Positions 6,985 to 15,268 of a stretch of DNA of 21,147 nucleotides are shown one piece after another; within the stretch, counting starts at the first letter, position 1; each line of letters starts with the position of its first letter. Origin of the DNA: CAZPMC01 sp964587755 (lineage in GTDB: Bacteria > Bacillota > Clostridia > Acetivibrionales > DTU013). Below the pieces are notes generated by a model. It was not told where the DNA came from. It did no database searches and saw nothing but the letters and a program-made list of their open reading frames with translations. The DNA is taken from assembly GCA_964587755.1 (NCBI GenBank), contig CAZPMC010000038.1:1-21147 (forward strand), in the 5' to 3' direction. A program made the position numbers and the translations under genes.

Positions 6985-8643
6985 CTATTTTAGTACTGCT
7001 CCCGTACTGGCCGATGTGACCATTCTTGCATACCTTCCCAAGAAACCTTCGGTAATTCTCGGCGTTGGAGGCTCCCATTGCTCCATCCTCCTTGTGAGCT
7101 CTTCATCGGAAACCTCAACAAAAAGCTCTCCCTTAGGAATATTAATGGATATCATATCACCGTCTCTCACAACGGCAATCATACCGCCCTCCATTGCCTC
7201 AGGCGAAACATGACCGATAGATGCCCCTCTTGAAGCTCCAGAGAACCTTCCGTCCGTAATCAGGGCAACATCCTTGTCAAGCCCCATTCCTGCAATGGCT
7301 GAGGTGGGATTTAACATCTCTCTCATACCCGGTCCGCCCTTTGGCCCTTCATAGCGTATGATAACTACATCTCCCTTCTTTATTTCTCCCCCATATATGC
7401 TCTTAATAGCCTCGTCCTCAGAATCAAACACTTTTGCAGGTCCCCTGTGTACAAGCATTTCCTCCGCTACAGCCGAGCGCTTTACAACAGCGCCGTCCAC
7501 CGCTATGTTGCCCCTTAAGATAGCAATTCCGCCTGTAGGGCTGTACGGGTCCTCAACACTTCTTATAACATCCCGGTTCATGACCTTGGCAGTTGATATA
7601 TTCTCACCTATTGTCTTTCCTGTGACAGTCATAAGCTCCAAATGCAGATACCCTTTTTTGGACAGCTCCTTCATCACAGCCTGAACCCCGCCTGCCTCAT
7701 ACAAATCCTGTATATGATACGGCCCCGCCGGTGCTAAACGGCATAGATTCGGGACTCTGCTGCTGATTTCATTTATTATGTCAAGATTTATTGTAATACC
7801 TACCTCATTTGCAATAGCAGATAAGTGTAAAACAGAATTAGTTGAACAGCCTAATGCCATATCAACCGTCAAAGCGTTTTCAAATGCCTTTTCGGTTAAT
7901 ATGTCTGAAGGTCTGATATTTCTTTCAACAAGCTCCATTATCTTCATGCCTGCCCTTTTTGCAAGCCTTAACCTCTCTGCATATACGGCGGGAATAGTAC
8001 CGTTGCCGGTAAGCCCCATTCCAATCACCTCTGTCAGGCAATTCATTGAGTTGGCCGTAAACATGCCCGAGCACGAACCACATCCGGGACAAGCATAGTC
8101 TTCGCATTCAGCGACCTCTTCTTCAGTTATCGTACCGGCTTTATACGCCCCTACGGCTTCAAAAACACTGTTCAGATCAAGCTGCTGCCCCTTGCGTGTA
8201 AGTGAAAGCATAGGCCCGCCGCTTAATACTATACTGGGTACGTTTATTCTTGCCGCAGCCATCAGCATTCCGGGAACAATTTTATCGCAATTAGGTATAA
8301 AAACCATCCCGTCAAAACTGTGAGCCCTGCCCATAGCTTCGCACGAATCTGCAATCAGCTCTCTTGAGGCAAGGGAATACTTCATCCCTTCATGCCCCAT
8401 TGCAATCCCGTCACAAATGCCAATTGAGCCAAACTCGACAGGTGTGCCTCCAGCAATTCTGATACCCGTCTTAACGGCTTCAGCAATATTATCAAGGTGA
8501 ATGTGCCCCGGCACAATCTCACTCTTTGCATTAACAACACCGATTAAAGGCTTTTTTATCTCCTCGTCTGTATATCCCATTGCTTTAAAAAGTGCTCTAT
8601 GGGGAGCTCTCTCCACACCTTTTTTTACAATATCGCTTTTCAT
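6985..8643 (-). CDS. ilvD: dihydroxy-acid dehydratase
   Basis: An iron-sulfur enzyme that dehydrates dihydroxy acids to the 2-keto acids leading to valine, leucine and isoleucine. The ATG at 8641-8643 (MKSDIVKKGVERAPHR) has AAAGGTGGGG at good spacing and gives 552 aa, the usual length. The upstream codons to 8667 would run into a hairpin and are left out. Cluster-associated cysteines are seen in SIGICDGIAMGHEG, in FIPNCDKIVPGM and in CPGCGSCSGMFTANSMNCL. The C-terminal half holds GPKGGPGMREML and the conserved DGRFSGASRGASIGH. The next gene on the same strand is ilvB, so two consecutive-pathway enzymes are made together. Confidence 0.97.
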   Translation of the reverse strand: MKSDIVKKGVERAPHRALFKAMGYTDEEIKKPLIGVVNAKSEIVPGHIHLDNIAEAVKTGIRIAGGTPVEFGSIGICDGIAMGHEGMKYSLASRELIADSCEAMGRAHSFDGMVFIPNCDKIVPGMLMAAARINVPSIVLSGGPMLSLTRKGQQLDLNSVFEAVGAYKAGTITEEEVAECEDYACPGCGSCSGMFTANSMNCLTEVIGMGLTGNGTIPAVYAERLRLAKRAGMKIMELVERNIRPSDILTEKAFENALTVDMALGCSTNSVLHLSAIANEVGITINLDIINEISSRVPNLCRLAPAGPYHIQDLYEAGGVQAVMKELSKKGYLHLELMTVTGKTIGENISTAKVMNRDVIRSVEDPYSPTGGIAILRGNIAVDGAVVKRSAVAEEMLVHRGPAKVFDSEDEAIKSIYGGEIKKGDVVIIRYEGPKGGPGMREMLNPTSAIAGMGLDKDVALITDGRFSGASRGASIGHVSPEAMEGGMIAVVRDGDMISINIPKGELFVEVSDEELTRRMEQWEPPTPRITEGFLGRYARMVTSASTGAVLK

Positions 8644-8665
8644 AATAAGCCCCACCTTTCTATGC

Positions 8666-8687
8666 AAAAAGCCGGGTTATCCCGGCT
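8666..8687 (-). terminator. terminator-like hairpin just before ilvD
   Basis: On the minus strand a perfect 7-bp GC-rich stem, AGCCGGG with CCCGGCT, has loop ATAA and is followed by a short T-run (8666-8669). It lies 22 bases before the ilvD start codon and 98 bases after the CvpA-like gene. It may terminate that upstream transcript, or act as a 5' hairpin or attenuator of ilvDB. The U-tract is short, so termination may be partial. Confidence 0.65.
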
Positions 8688-8699
8688 GTCACTAAAGCT

Positions 8700-8729
8700 A
8701 TTTTACTACTAATTATCAATTAATGTCTA
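8700..8729 (-). promoter_or_regulatory. candidate ilvDB promoter
   Basis: TAGACA (8724-8729) and TAAAAT (8700-8705) are 18 bases apart; each box matches five of six consensus positions. Transcription would start near 8693, so the hairpin at 8670-8687 would sit at the very 5' end of the message. No T-box features were seen in this short region. Confidence 0.5.
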
Positions 8730-8786
8730 CAATTTAATACAGAAAAGTCAGAAGCATTAATTTTCATGAGGTATAAGCAAAATACG

Positions 8787-9488
8787 TTAAGTTGGAAACA
8801 TCCAGGAGATAATAAAGTTGTTTTCATAAAATCTCCATGCGAACAGGGAGCTTTCCAGTCCTTTGAAAATCGTCTCAAACCCCGGATTTGCATTTAAAAT
8901 CACCAATAGTGCGCATATTATATATACCGTAAGGATGCCTTGAACCGCCCCGAGAATAAATCCTCCGGTTTTATCAACCTGTTTGACAAGAGGCAGCTTT
9001 GAAACCCCTTTTAAAACAAATCCTATAGCTGCCATGACTATCTTTAAAATAATATACAATAAAATCAAACTGACAACCGAAATAATCATCATTGTAATCT
9101 CATCACCCACAGCTCTCAAAATGCCCTCCATGTCTATAAGCTCTGAGGCTTTGGGGAGCTTTTGGATAACTGACTCCTTTAAAAATGCAGGAAGTGAAAT
9201 TGAGCCTACCATCGACTCCGCTGCGGCAGTACCCGTCACCGGCACAGAGGAAGAGGCTGAGGCTTCCTGCCCCCGAAGCATAAGACTCTTCATGACAGAA
9301 TTATTAATTACTGTGTACACACGGGTCTTACTCAGCATTTTAGAGAACGCAGGATAAAGCTTTATTGACGCAAAAATGCAAGAGAAGAAGGCGAAAACCT
9401 TAAAGCCAGACATGACAATTCCCTTTATAAGCCCGATTATGGCAAATAAAGCAACCAACCCGATAACAAAATAATCACTCCAGTTCAT
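8787..9488 (-). CDS. CvpA family membrane protein
   Basis: A 233-aa integral membrane protein. Hydrophobic helices lie near residues 4-24, 28-46, 130-158 and 174-199, with a polar loop at about 50-125 rich in Ser/Ala/Gly. The start MNWSDYFVIGLVALFAIIGL with KG at the end of helix 1, and the later VDKTGGFILGAVQGIL, are characteristic of the CvpA (colicin V production) family. The family's biochemical role is not settled; links to envelope homeostasis have been proposed in other bacteria. The start ATG is six bases after the stop of the DUF5711-like gene, with its Shine-Dalgarno in the junction, so the two are translated from one message and may work together at the membrane. Confidence 0.8.
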   Translation of the reverse strand: MNWSDYFVIGLVALFAIIGLIKGIVMSGFKVFAFFSCIFASIKLYPAFSKMLSKTRVYTVINNSVMKSLMLRGQEASASSSVPVTGTAAAESMVGSISLPAFLKESVIQKLPKASELIDMEGILRAVGDEITMMIISVVSLILLYIILKIVMAAIGFVLKGVSKLPLVKQVDKTGGFILGAVQGILTVYIICALLVILNANPGFETIFKGLESSLFAWRFYENNFIISWMFPT

Positions 9489-9494
9489 AATCCC

Positions 9495-10661
9495 TCACAC
9501 AAAGTTTATTATAGTAACTGTATTACCAGTAATCACACAAGCCTGCTTCCTGCTGAAAAACGACACCTGCTTTATTGGAGAAGAAGCATGATATTGCCCG
9601 ATTTCTTCACCTGTGTTGTCATATAAGTATATGTTGCTGTTTGTATATAAAGCTATTCTGTTGCCCGCTGCACACAATCCCTCAGGCTTATTCCTGAGTG
9701 AGCATGTAAATACTTGGCTCCCATCCGGGGAATACAATTTAAGCATGTTCCCTTCATTGCCGTCAACTGCGGCAGCAAATTGTTTTCCACCTATAATAGC
9801 TGCTCCAAAAATATCATTAAATTCACTTTCCCAGATAACCTTACCCGTCATGTCAAGATACGCCATAACTTGGTCCCCCACAGCAAAAAGCTTGTCGTCC
9901 CTCCCATATCCTATCATCGGGAGCAGCTCCCCCGTTTCTTCGAAGGACTTTTCAGCAAGCTCCGCCCCGCCCATATTATAGAACTTGAACCTTGTATAAG
10001 CTCCCATGAAATTTGTGTCTATACATGATACGGCAAGATATGCCTCTGACGGTGAAATGTGGGCAGACACAGCAAAGTCATTTGCGATAACCTTTCTAAA
10101 CAGCTCCACTCCCCGGGGATTGTACACTCTAACCTCATTGTTATCTCTCTTGGAGGATGTAATCACGGTCACATATCCATCCTCACTAATGTCTGCATTT
10201 AAAACTGAAACATCCAGCTTATCCTTCCAAATTATTGATTTATCCTTAATAACACAAATATCGTTCGCACCGATATCAGCAACTATAAGCTCATCACCGT
10301 TTGTCTTGAGCATAGGGTTTTTATAGGTCAATCCTTCAGACCAGACAACATCGCCCTTTTTGTCGAAAAACAAAATACCTTCACTGCTGCATTTCGCAAT
10401 ATAATCGCCGTATATTTCAAAGACAGGCTTGTCTCTTGGTTCGAAAGTAAAAGAATACAGCACCTGTGCGTCCTTAATTTCATTTGTGTCCTTTTCTACC
10501 ATGATTTTAAGAAGCTCCCTTGGGCTGGCTGATGGATTGATACTTTTTTGATATGTAAAGAAGGCAAGTGAGATAACACCGGCAAATAAAAGCAGTGCTG
10601 TAATAATGCTTCCTGAACGGCTATCTGAAGTATTTATCTTTTGCTTGTCAGGTGTTTTCAA
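9495..10661 (-). CDS. DUF5711-like membrane-anchored beta-propeller protein
   Basis: A predicted membrane protein of 388 aa with one N-terminal helix (about residues 19-38) and a large external part. That part is made of repeated short beta-rich units such as GILFFDKKGDVVWSEG, VRVYNPRGVELFRKV, LAYLDMTGKVIWESEF-like and YLYDNTGEEIGQY, which suggests a PQQ/WD-type propeller. It resembles the DUF5711 family by memory. The frame opens with GTG at 10668-10670, but its AGGAG overlaps that codon. The TTG at 10659-10661 has AGGAG eight bases upstream and is the better start. No catalytic residues are recognisable. It is coupled to the CvpA-like gene, so an envelope role is likely; the exact role is unknown. 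Confidence 0.7.
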   Translation of the reverse strand: MKTPDKQKINTSDSRSGSIITALLLFAGVISLAFFTYQKSINPSASPRELLKIMVEKDTNEIKDAQVLYSFTFEPRDKPVFEIYGDYIAKCSSEGILFFDKKGDVVWSEGLTYKNPMLKTNGDELIVADIGANDICVIKDKSIIWKDKLDVSVLNADISEDGYVTVITSSKRDNNEVRVYNPRGVELFRKVIANDFAVSAHISPSEAYLAVSCIDTNFMGAYTRFKFYNMGGAELAEKSFEETGELLPMIGYGRDDKLFAVGDQVMAYLDMTGKVIWESEFNDIFGAAIIGGKQFAAAVDGNEGNMLKLYSPDGSQVFTCSLRNKPEGLCAAGNRIALYTNSNIYLYDNTGEEIGQYHASSPIKQVSFFSRKQACVITGNTVTIINFV

Positions 10662-10771
10662 AAGCTCCACTCCTGTTTTTATCCTTTGTATAGCATAATA
10701 TTATCACATTAAGTTATTTCCTTCCACACTAACCCTTACTATTAAGAATTTTTATACGCTTAAGATACACC

Positions 10772-11392
10772 TCATGCACCAATGCCCGCCAGCAGCAGCC
10801 GGAAATGCTCGTAAGCTTCTTTTTGAAAATCAAAGTCGGGGTACCGGATACACCATTCATAGGTCAGACCACGGATAGCCATGACAAAATGGCGTGCTAA
10901 TACCTCCGGCGGTAATTCGCACATAAATTCCTGTCGCCTGATGCCTTTTTCCAGCACCTCCCGGAAAAGCGCATATAATTCTCTGTTATATCCTTTTACC
11001 GCATCCATATTGATCGAGCTGGAAAGCTGCATCCGATAAACTGCCCTCATGTCATCACAGCTAAACTGAGCCGTCAACAGAGCCACTATTTTTCCCACAA
11101 AAGCCAGCATCACATCGGCAGAGGCCATTTCATCCGGTAATCCCTCCAGAAAGGCTCTATACTGCGTGTCCATCCTCTGGACATGTTCCGTCGCCAGTTC
11201 CAGCAAAAGCGCGTCCTTGGATTCAAAATGCACATAAAATGTGCCCTTTGTGACTCCTGCCATTCTCGTGATGGCCTCAACGCTGACATTCTGATAATCC
11301 TGTACACGAAACAGTTCTTTTGCGCATGCATAGAGCTGTTTTTTTGTCTCAGCCCCCTGTTCTTTTGTCCGGTTATTTTTCCGAATTTTCAT
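10772..11392 (-). CDS. TetR/AcrR family transcriptional regulator
   Basis: A one-component repressor of 206 aa. The N-terminal helix-turn-helix is clear: AKELFRVQDYQNVSVEAITR then MAGVTKGTFYVHFESKDALL, at about residues 24-66. The all-helical C-terminal domain for ligand binding and dimerisation is too divergent to name an inducer. The ATG at 11390-11392 (MKIRKNNRTK) has GAGGTGG eight bases upstream and is preferred over the GTG four codons earlier. It lies 27 bases after the SLH protein gene and shares its higher GC content, so the two may be co-transcribed and may have arrived together. Whether it controls that gene is an inference; no operator was identified. Confidence 0.92.
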   Translation of the reverse strand: MKIRKNNRTKEQGAETKKQLYACAKELFRVQDYQNVSVEAITRMAGVTKGTFYVHFESKDALLLELATEHVQRMDTQYRAFLEGLPDEMASADVMLAFVGKIVALLTAQFSCDDMRAVYRMQLSSSINMDAVKGYNRELYALFREVLEKGIRRQEFMCELPPEVLARHFVMAIRGLTYEWCIRYPDFDFQKEAYEHFRLLLAGIGA

Positions 11393-11419
11393 TTCCCATT
11401 CCACCTCAAGCCAAAGATT

Positions 11420-14026
11420 TTACATCAGGTATTTTAATTTGTAAAGCACCTGTGCCATATCGGCTCTTGTTGCCCTGTTCGCCGGATACAGCTTTCCGGC
11501 GCTTCCTTCGATAATTCCTGCTTCTATCAGTGATTCAACGGCATCAATTGCCCATGACTCAATTTGCCCGGTATCAGAAAAATCATATATCCCATTGGAT
11601 GAGCTGCCCTGCGGAATCCGATTTATATTCTTCAAGATTTTATACAGCAGGACAAACATTTCCTGGCGCGTAATGTCACGTTGGGGAGCAAAGCGGTTGT
11701 TACCCACGCCATCAGCTAACCCAAGCCGCTTTGCCGCAGCCAGGTAGCCGGTGTAATAAGTGCTTCCCGCATCCGAGAAATTGAAAGGCATGTCATCATC
11801 CGGATTGATCCCAAAAGCCCGCATTAGCATAACAATAAATTCTCCCCTCGTCGCCGCAGCAGTACCCTGCCCAAAATTGACAGAAATATCGGAGGTAGCG
11901 CCTGACCCGATGGTTAAGCTATTCGGAGATACTGTTGGCACCAATGGCTCAAGCTCGGTGGTAAAGCCATAGGAGTATTCCGGCATAATATTATTTGCCA
12001 TATCCTCAAAGCCTGTGATAGACAAAACATAATCGGTGTCGTAGTCAAGGCCGCTATATGACACCGTAAGGACGGTATTGCCGCCGGACCAGGTGCCACC
12101 GGTGAGAGTTATGGCGCTGCCGGCGCTGGGTGTCAGGGTGATTGTTCCTGACGAAATATCCATCTCCTCACTAAAGGAAATGATGACATTGCCGCTTACC
12201 TGGACATCAACTGAACCTTCAACCGGCGTTATAGAATATACAGATGGAGCTGTACCGTCATATTTGAATAATAGCTGAGGAGCCTCAGTATTAAAATTCC
12301 CCCCTGCATCCTGTGCGGCTCCGGCGGCAATGTCGACTGTAACGAAGCCATCTGCCGAGGGGATTATATCCGCCGTATAATCGGCACCGCTTCCTGAAAA
12401 GTTTTCCACCGTGCCATTGCCCACTGTAATATCCCCATCTTCAAAGCCGGTGACGATTTCGTTGAAGGTAATTGTGACAGAGATTGGTTTCTGATTGGTT
12501 ATGTCAGGGACACCGGAGCTGATTGTCACAAGAGGAGGGGTGTCCACCAGAATGCCAGTTGTACTGCCGGCGCCGGTTAGTGCTATCCCCGCTGCATTGC
12601 CATCTCCATCAATGACTGCTCCGCCATTTAATTCAATACTGCTTCCTATTGAAATACCGTCTAAATCATTTTCACCGGGCAGAACTGTATAGCGGAAGAG
12701 CAGCTCCGTACTCCCGCTTCCTGAAACATAGGCAGCCTCTCGTGCAGTACTGTCCACAATCAGCGGAATATACGGAATGCCTGCATCTGTAGTTACCGTT
12801 ACGCTATTTGTAAAGCGTACGGTAAAATCAAGGGCTTGTCCGCTGCTATATGTCCCAGCCTCAGGAACAGTTACCTCAGAGACAAGAGTGGTATACAGGA
12901 CTCCGTAAGCTGAACCGTTGCTCAGTGTTTTGATTGATCCGGAATAACTCCTGGATGAAGCAGATGCTGCCGTAACCGTCGTATCCACAGGCAGATAAAG
13001 ATATAGTATGCCGTTCTCATCAGTATGAATATCAGTAATATTATAATCACAGCTTGTGGTCAATGAGTCGACCACCGTTTTTGTTGCCACGCCAGAAAGC
13101 TTCACCCTGGTAAGATAGACATTATCCCCGGAAGCGTTTTTCGGTGTGACGTTAACTTTTGCATTCCATCCGCCGCCGATAGGACGTACCCCCCCGGTTG
13201 CAATAATGCTTCCGCCGTTTATTGTTATAGTACCGCCGTCACTACCAAATCCACCGCCAATACCGGCACTATCGCTTCCGCCGTATGCTATGACAGTTCC
13301 GCCGTTGATGGTTATGTTCCCTATTAGTTTTCCCGCGCCTCCGCCAATATCGGCATTGTTATTACTACCGTAGGCCTCTACCGTCCCGCCGTTAATGGTA
13401 ACGGTGCCGCCATGGCCACCACGGCCTCCGCCGATACCCGAGGCACTTTCGTCACCGCCAATGGCTTTAACTGTGCCTCCGTTAATGGTAACGACACCAC
13501 CATTACCTGTAAAGCCTCCTCCGATGGCTGCACTTCCGAACGAGCCTGTAGCAATGATATTGCCGCCATTGATTGTGATTCTGCCGCAAGGAGGAGGGGC
13601 TTCCGAACCTGTCCAAGTAGTGCCTATAGCTGCACCAAAATCAGTACTCGTGGCTGTCAGCGAACCTGTACCGTCTGACTGCCCATAAATCGTCAGACTG
13701 TTTTCATCCGCCACCTGAATTGCACATATTTGTCCATGAATGATAGTAACGGAAAGACTTGAGCCGTCTGTAAGAATCAGATTTACGTTTCCGGATACCG
13801 TGACCATATTATTAATGGTTACATTCCCCTCTACATAATACCATCCTTCACTCCATGTAACGGCATCATTACTGTTCATGACCTTAGTAGCAGAAGCGGA
13901 TTTCTCACTCCCGTCCGCGTCTATGTATTGCACAGTTTCTGCCGCAGACGCCCTGTTTGATATCGCCAGGAAAAGTGCCACAGAAATGCTTACGCATATC
14001 AGAATGTATAGAATTCCTTTTTTCAT
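11420..14026 (-). CDS. secreted beta-helix / Ig-like / SLH-domain surface protein
   Basis: A cell-surface protein of 868 aa held by S-layer homology domains. The ATG at 14024-14026 has GGAGA upstream and opens a signal peptide with likely cleavage after ASA at about 28. Next come a beta-rich region (about 30-140) and five glycine-rich coils with the core TINGG, one every 29-30 residues (about 149-280), probably a right-handed beta-helix. Two Ig-like domains lie near 500-590 and 594-690; the second has the Big_5-type FSEEM and LDYDTDYVL. The C terminus carries two complete SLH repeats (about 748-800 and 814-868). Before them is only the tail of a third, TRGEFIVMLMRAFGI, joined directly to an Ig-like fragment (VNFGQGTAA). 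GC content is about 58-63% in lines counted, against about 42% elsewhere. The ligand is unknown. Confidence 0.9.
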   Translation of the reverse strand: MKKGILYILICVSISVALFLAISNRASAAETVQYIDADGSEKSASATKVMNSNDAVTWSEGWYYVEGNVTINNMVTVSGNVNLILTDGSSLSVTIIHGQICAIQVADENSLTIYGQSDGTGSLTATSTDFGAAIGTTWTGSEAPPPCGRITINGGNIIATGSFGSAAIGGGFTGNGGVVTINGGTVKAIGGDESASGIGGGRGGHGGTVTINGGTVEAYGSNNNADIGGGAGKLIGNITINGGTVIAYGGSDSAGIGGGFGSDGGTITINGGSIIATGGVRPIGGGWNAKVNVTPKNASGDNVYLTRVKLSGVATKTVVDSLTTSCDYNITDIHTDENGILYLYLPVDTTVTAASASSRSYSGSIKTLSNGSAYGVLYTTLVSEVTVPEAGTYSSGQALDFTVRFTNSVTVTTDAGIPYIPLIVDSTAREAAYVSGSGSTELLFRYTVLPGENDLDGISIGSSIELNGGAVIDGDGNAAGIALTGAGSTTGILVDTPPLVTISSGVPDITNQKPISVTITFNEIVTGFEDGDITVGNGTVENFSGSGADYTADIIPSADGFVTVDIAAGAAQDAGGNFNTEAPQLLFKYDGTAPSVYSITPVEGSVDVQVSGNVIISFSEEMDISSGTITLTPSAGSAITLTGGTWSGGNTVLTVSYSGLDYDTDYVLSITGFEDMANNIMPEYSYGFTTELEPLVPTVSPNSLTIGSGATSDISVNFGQGTAAATRGEFIVMLMRAFGINPDDDMPFNFSDAGSTYYTGYLAAAKRLGLADGVGNNRFAPQRDITRQEMFVLLYKILKNINRIPQGSSSNGIYDFSDTGQIESWAIDAVESLIEAGIIEGSAGKLYPANRATRADMAQVLYKLKYLM
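13190..13609 (-). repeat. five tandem TINGG repeats of about 29 residues
   Basis: Within the SLH protein gene, five units of 87-90 bases each encode a core ITINGG or VTINGG followed by a short beta strand and an IGGG turn. The central Asn recurs at residues 153, 182, 212, 241 and 270 (counted from the ATG at 14026). The units are diverged copies, not identical, as expected for an old protein repeat. Confidence 0.85.
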
Positions 14027-14100
14027 TTTTCCGTCTCCTCTCGGGATCAATATAATTTAGGAAGTGAAGAGTCTTATATATACTGTTTAATAAAAGCTAA

Positions 14101-15162
14101 TCACATCTTGCTCGTTTTATTAATACCCTTAAGCCCCTGGCCCGACACCACCAGCAGCATAAACAGTCCCACATAGCCGAAGGCAGGGTATATCTTGCCT
14201 ATTAAGCTTGAAAAGCCATGCAGGGAAAGCGGGATAGTCCCAAGGCATAAAATTATTGCTATTATTTTTCTGTCTATTTTTGTTATTGCGGCAAGCCTGT
14301 CTGTAAAGCAAAATCCGGAGGTCACTGCCGAAACCGCCATGGCAAGCCACAAAACAGCCGCATATATATTGCCTGCTGTTCCGTTGAAGCTTTTTAAAAT
14401 TGATAATATGGGAAGCTCCTTCTCATATGCTCTGGGATAGAACATATATATGGCAGCATTCACCACAAATGCGGTAAGGCACAGGAGCGCACCGCCCAGA
14501 ATTCCTCCTAGCCTTGCTGTCCGCTCTGTTTTTAAATAGGGTAGGAGATTGCACATCATTACAATCGCCAGAATACTGTTATAGCTCACATAGAGTAAGG
14601 CAGAGGCCACCCAGTTTCCCGAAATCCTTGCTATAAATCTTGAAATCAGGGATGCATCGATATCGCTGAATAAAATAATATAAAAGCTTGTAATTACTAT
14701 GCCTGCTATCAAAAGCGGCGTGACAATCGTACTGAATGTGACAATTTTTTTAATATTTGCAGATATCAGTACCATGCACCCGATGCCCACAGCAAGCACC
14801 GAATAACCGAACTTAAGACCCAGTCTGTCTGACAACACGCTTCCCGCACCTGCCACCATTATGCAGTAAAGGCACAGCATAAATGCCGTCACCGCTATCT
14901 CCAGAATCCATCCGGGGAACCACCCGAAAATGGGGAAAACAAACTCCTCATAATTGCGTATTCTCTGCTTGTAGACGATTTCAAGCACCACAACGCCTAT
15001 AACGGAGAATATCACTCCCGCCAAAAGTATCCCGTAGAAGCCTCCTGCCTTATATCCCGAGAAGAACTGCATTATTTCCTGTCCTGACGCAAATCCGGCG
15101 CCAATGACACTTGTGGCATAAATGCATGCGACTTTTATGATGTTTTTAAATTCCTCTGACAT
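14101..15162 (-). CDS. YkvI family membrane protein (putative transporter)
   Basis: An integral membrane protein of 353 aa with about ten hydrophobic segments. The N terminus, with VIGAGFASGQEIMQFF, has the glycine-broken first helix typical of amino-acid transporters of the LeuT/APC fold and is characteristic of the YkvI family. Helix 6 also seems interrupted (VASALLYVSYNS). The substrate is not known. The ATG at 15160-15162 has GGAG nine bases upstream, but that GGAG is inside the 3' arm of a long hairpin. The downstream SLH gene begins 74 bases after the stop; no terminator is seen there. Confidence 0.8.
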   Translation of the reverse strand: MSEEFKNIIKVACIYATSVIGAGFASGQEIMQFFSGYKAGGFYGILLAGVIFSVIGVVVLEIVYKQRIRNYEEFVFPIFGWFPGWILEIAVTAFMLCLYCIMVAGAGSVLSDRLGLKFGYSVLAVGIGCMVLISANIKKIVTFSTIVTPLLIAGIVITSFYIILFSDIDASLISRFIARISGNWVASALLYVSYNSILAIVMMCNLLPYLKTERTARLGGILGGALLCLTAFVVNAAIYMFYPRAYEKELPILSILKSFNGTAGNIYAAVLWLAMAVSAVTSGFCFTDRLAAITKIDRKIIAIILCLGTIPLSLHGFSSLIGKIYPAFGYVGLFMLLVVSGQGLKGINKTSKM

Positions 15163-15212
15163 AAAAACAAGCTCCGGACACAGAATGGGCTAATTCCATT
15201 CTATGCCGGAGC
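15163..15212 (-). terminator. long hairpin with U-tract overlapping the ykvI-like ribosome-binding site
   Basis: On the minus strand a 17-bp stem with one bulged base (arms 15196-15212 and 15171-15188) has a seven-base loop. The outer arms are GCTCCGG and CCGGAGC. TTGTTTTT follows and then the ATG at once. It is a good intrinsic terminator for the upstream ABC/DUF4340 unit. It also buries the GGAG that should start translation of the YkvI-like gene. Confidence 0.8.
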
Positions 15213-15217
15213 GATTT

Positions 15218-15247
15218 ATTAAATTACTTATCCTCGTAGAGCTACAA
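15218..15247 (-). promoter_or_regulatory. candidate promoter of the YkvI-like gene
   Basis: TTGTAG (15242-15247) and TTTAAT (15218-15223) are 18 bases apart. It would start the transcript at or just inside the hairpin at 15171-15212. The -35 is weak. Confidence 0.35.
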
Positions 15248-15268
15248 CTTATCCTTAAGGCTTTAGAA

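Noticed and set aside
8668..8786. T-box riboswitch before ilvD
   Set aside because: The region is too short, and neither the T-box sequence nor a specifier stem is seen; only a simple hairpin is present.
13190..13609. CRISPR-like array suggested by regular 87-90 base spacing
   Set aside because: Units are diverged, contiguous and in frame with a protein repeat; there are no identical repeats with unique spacers.
13146..13688. Plus-strand open frames rich in proline and regular repeats
   Set aside because: They are the reverse of the TINGG repeat coding region and have no ribosome-binding site or homology of their own.
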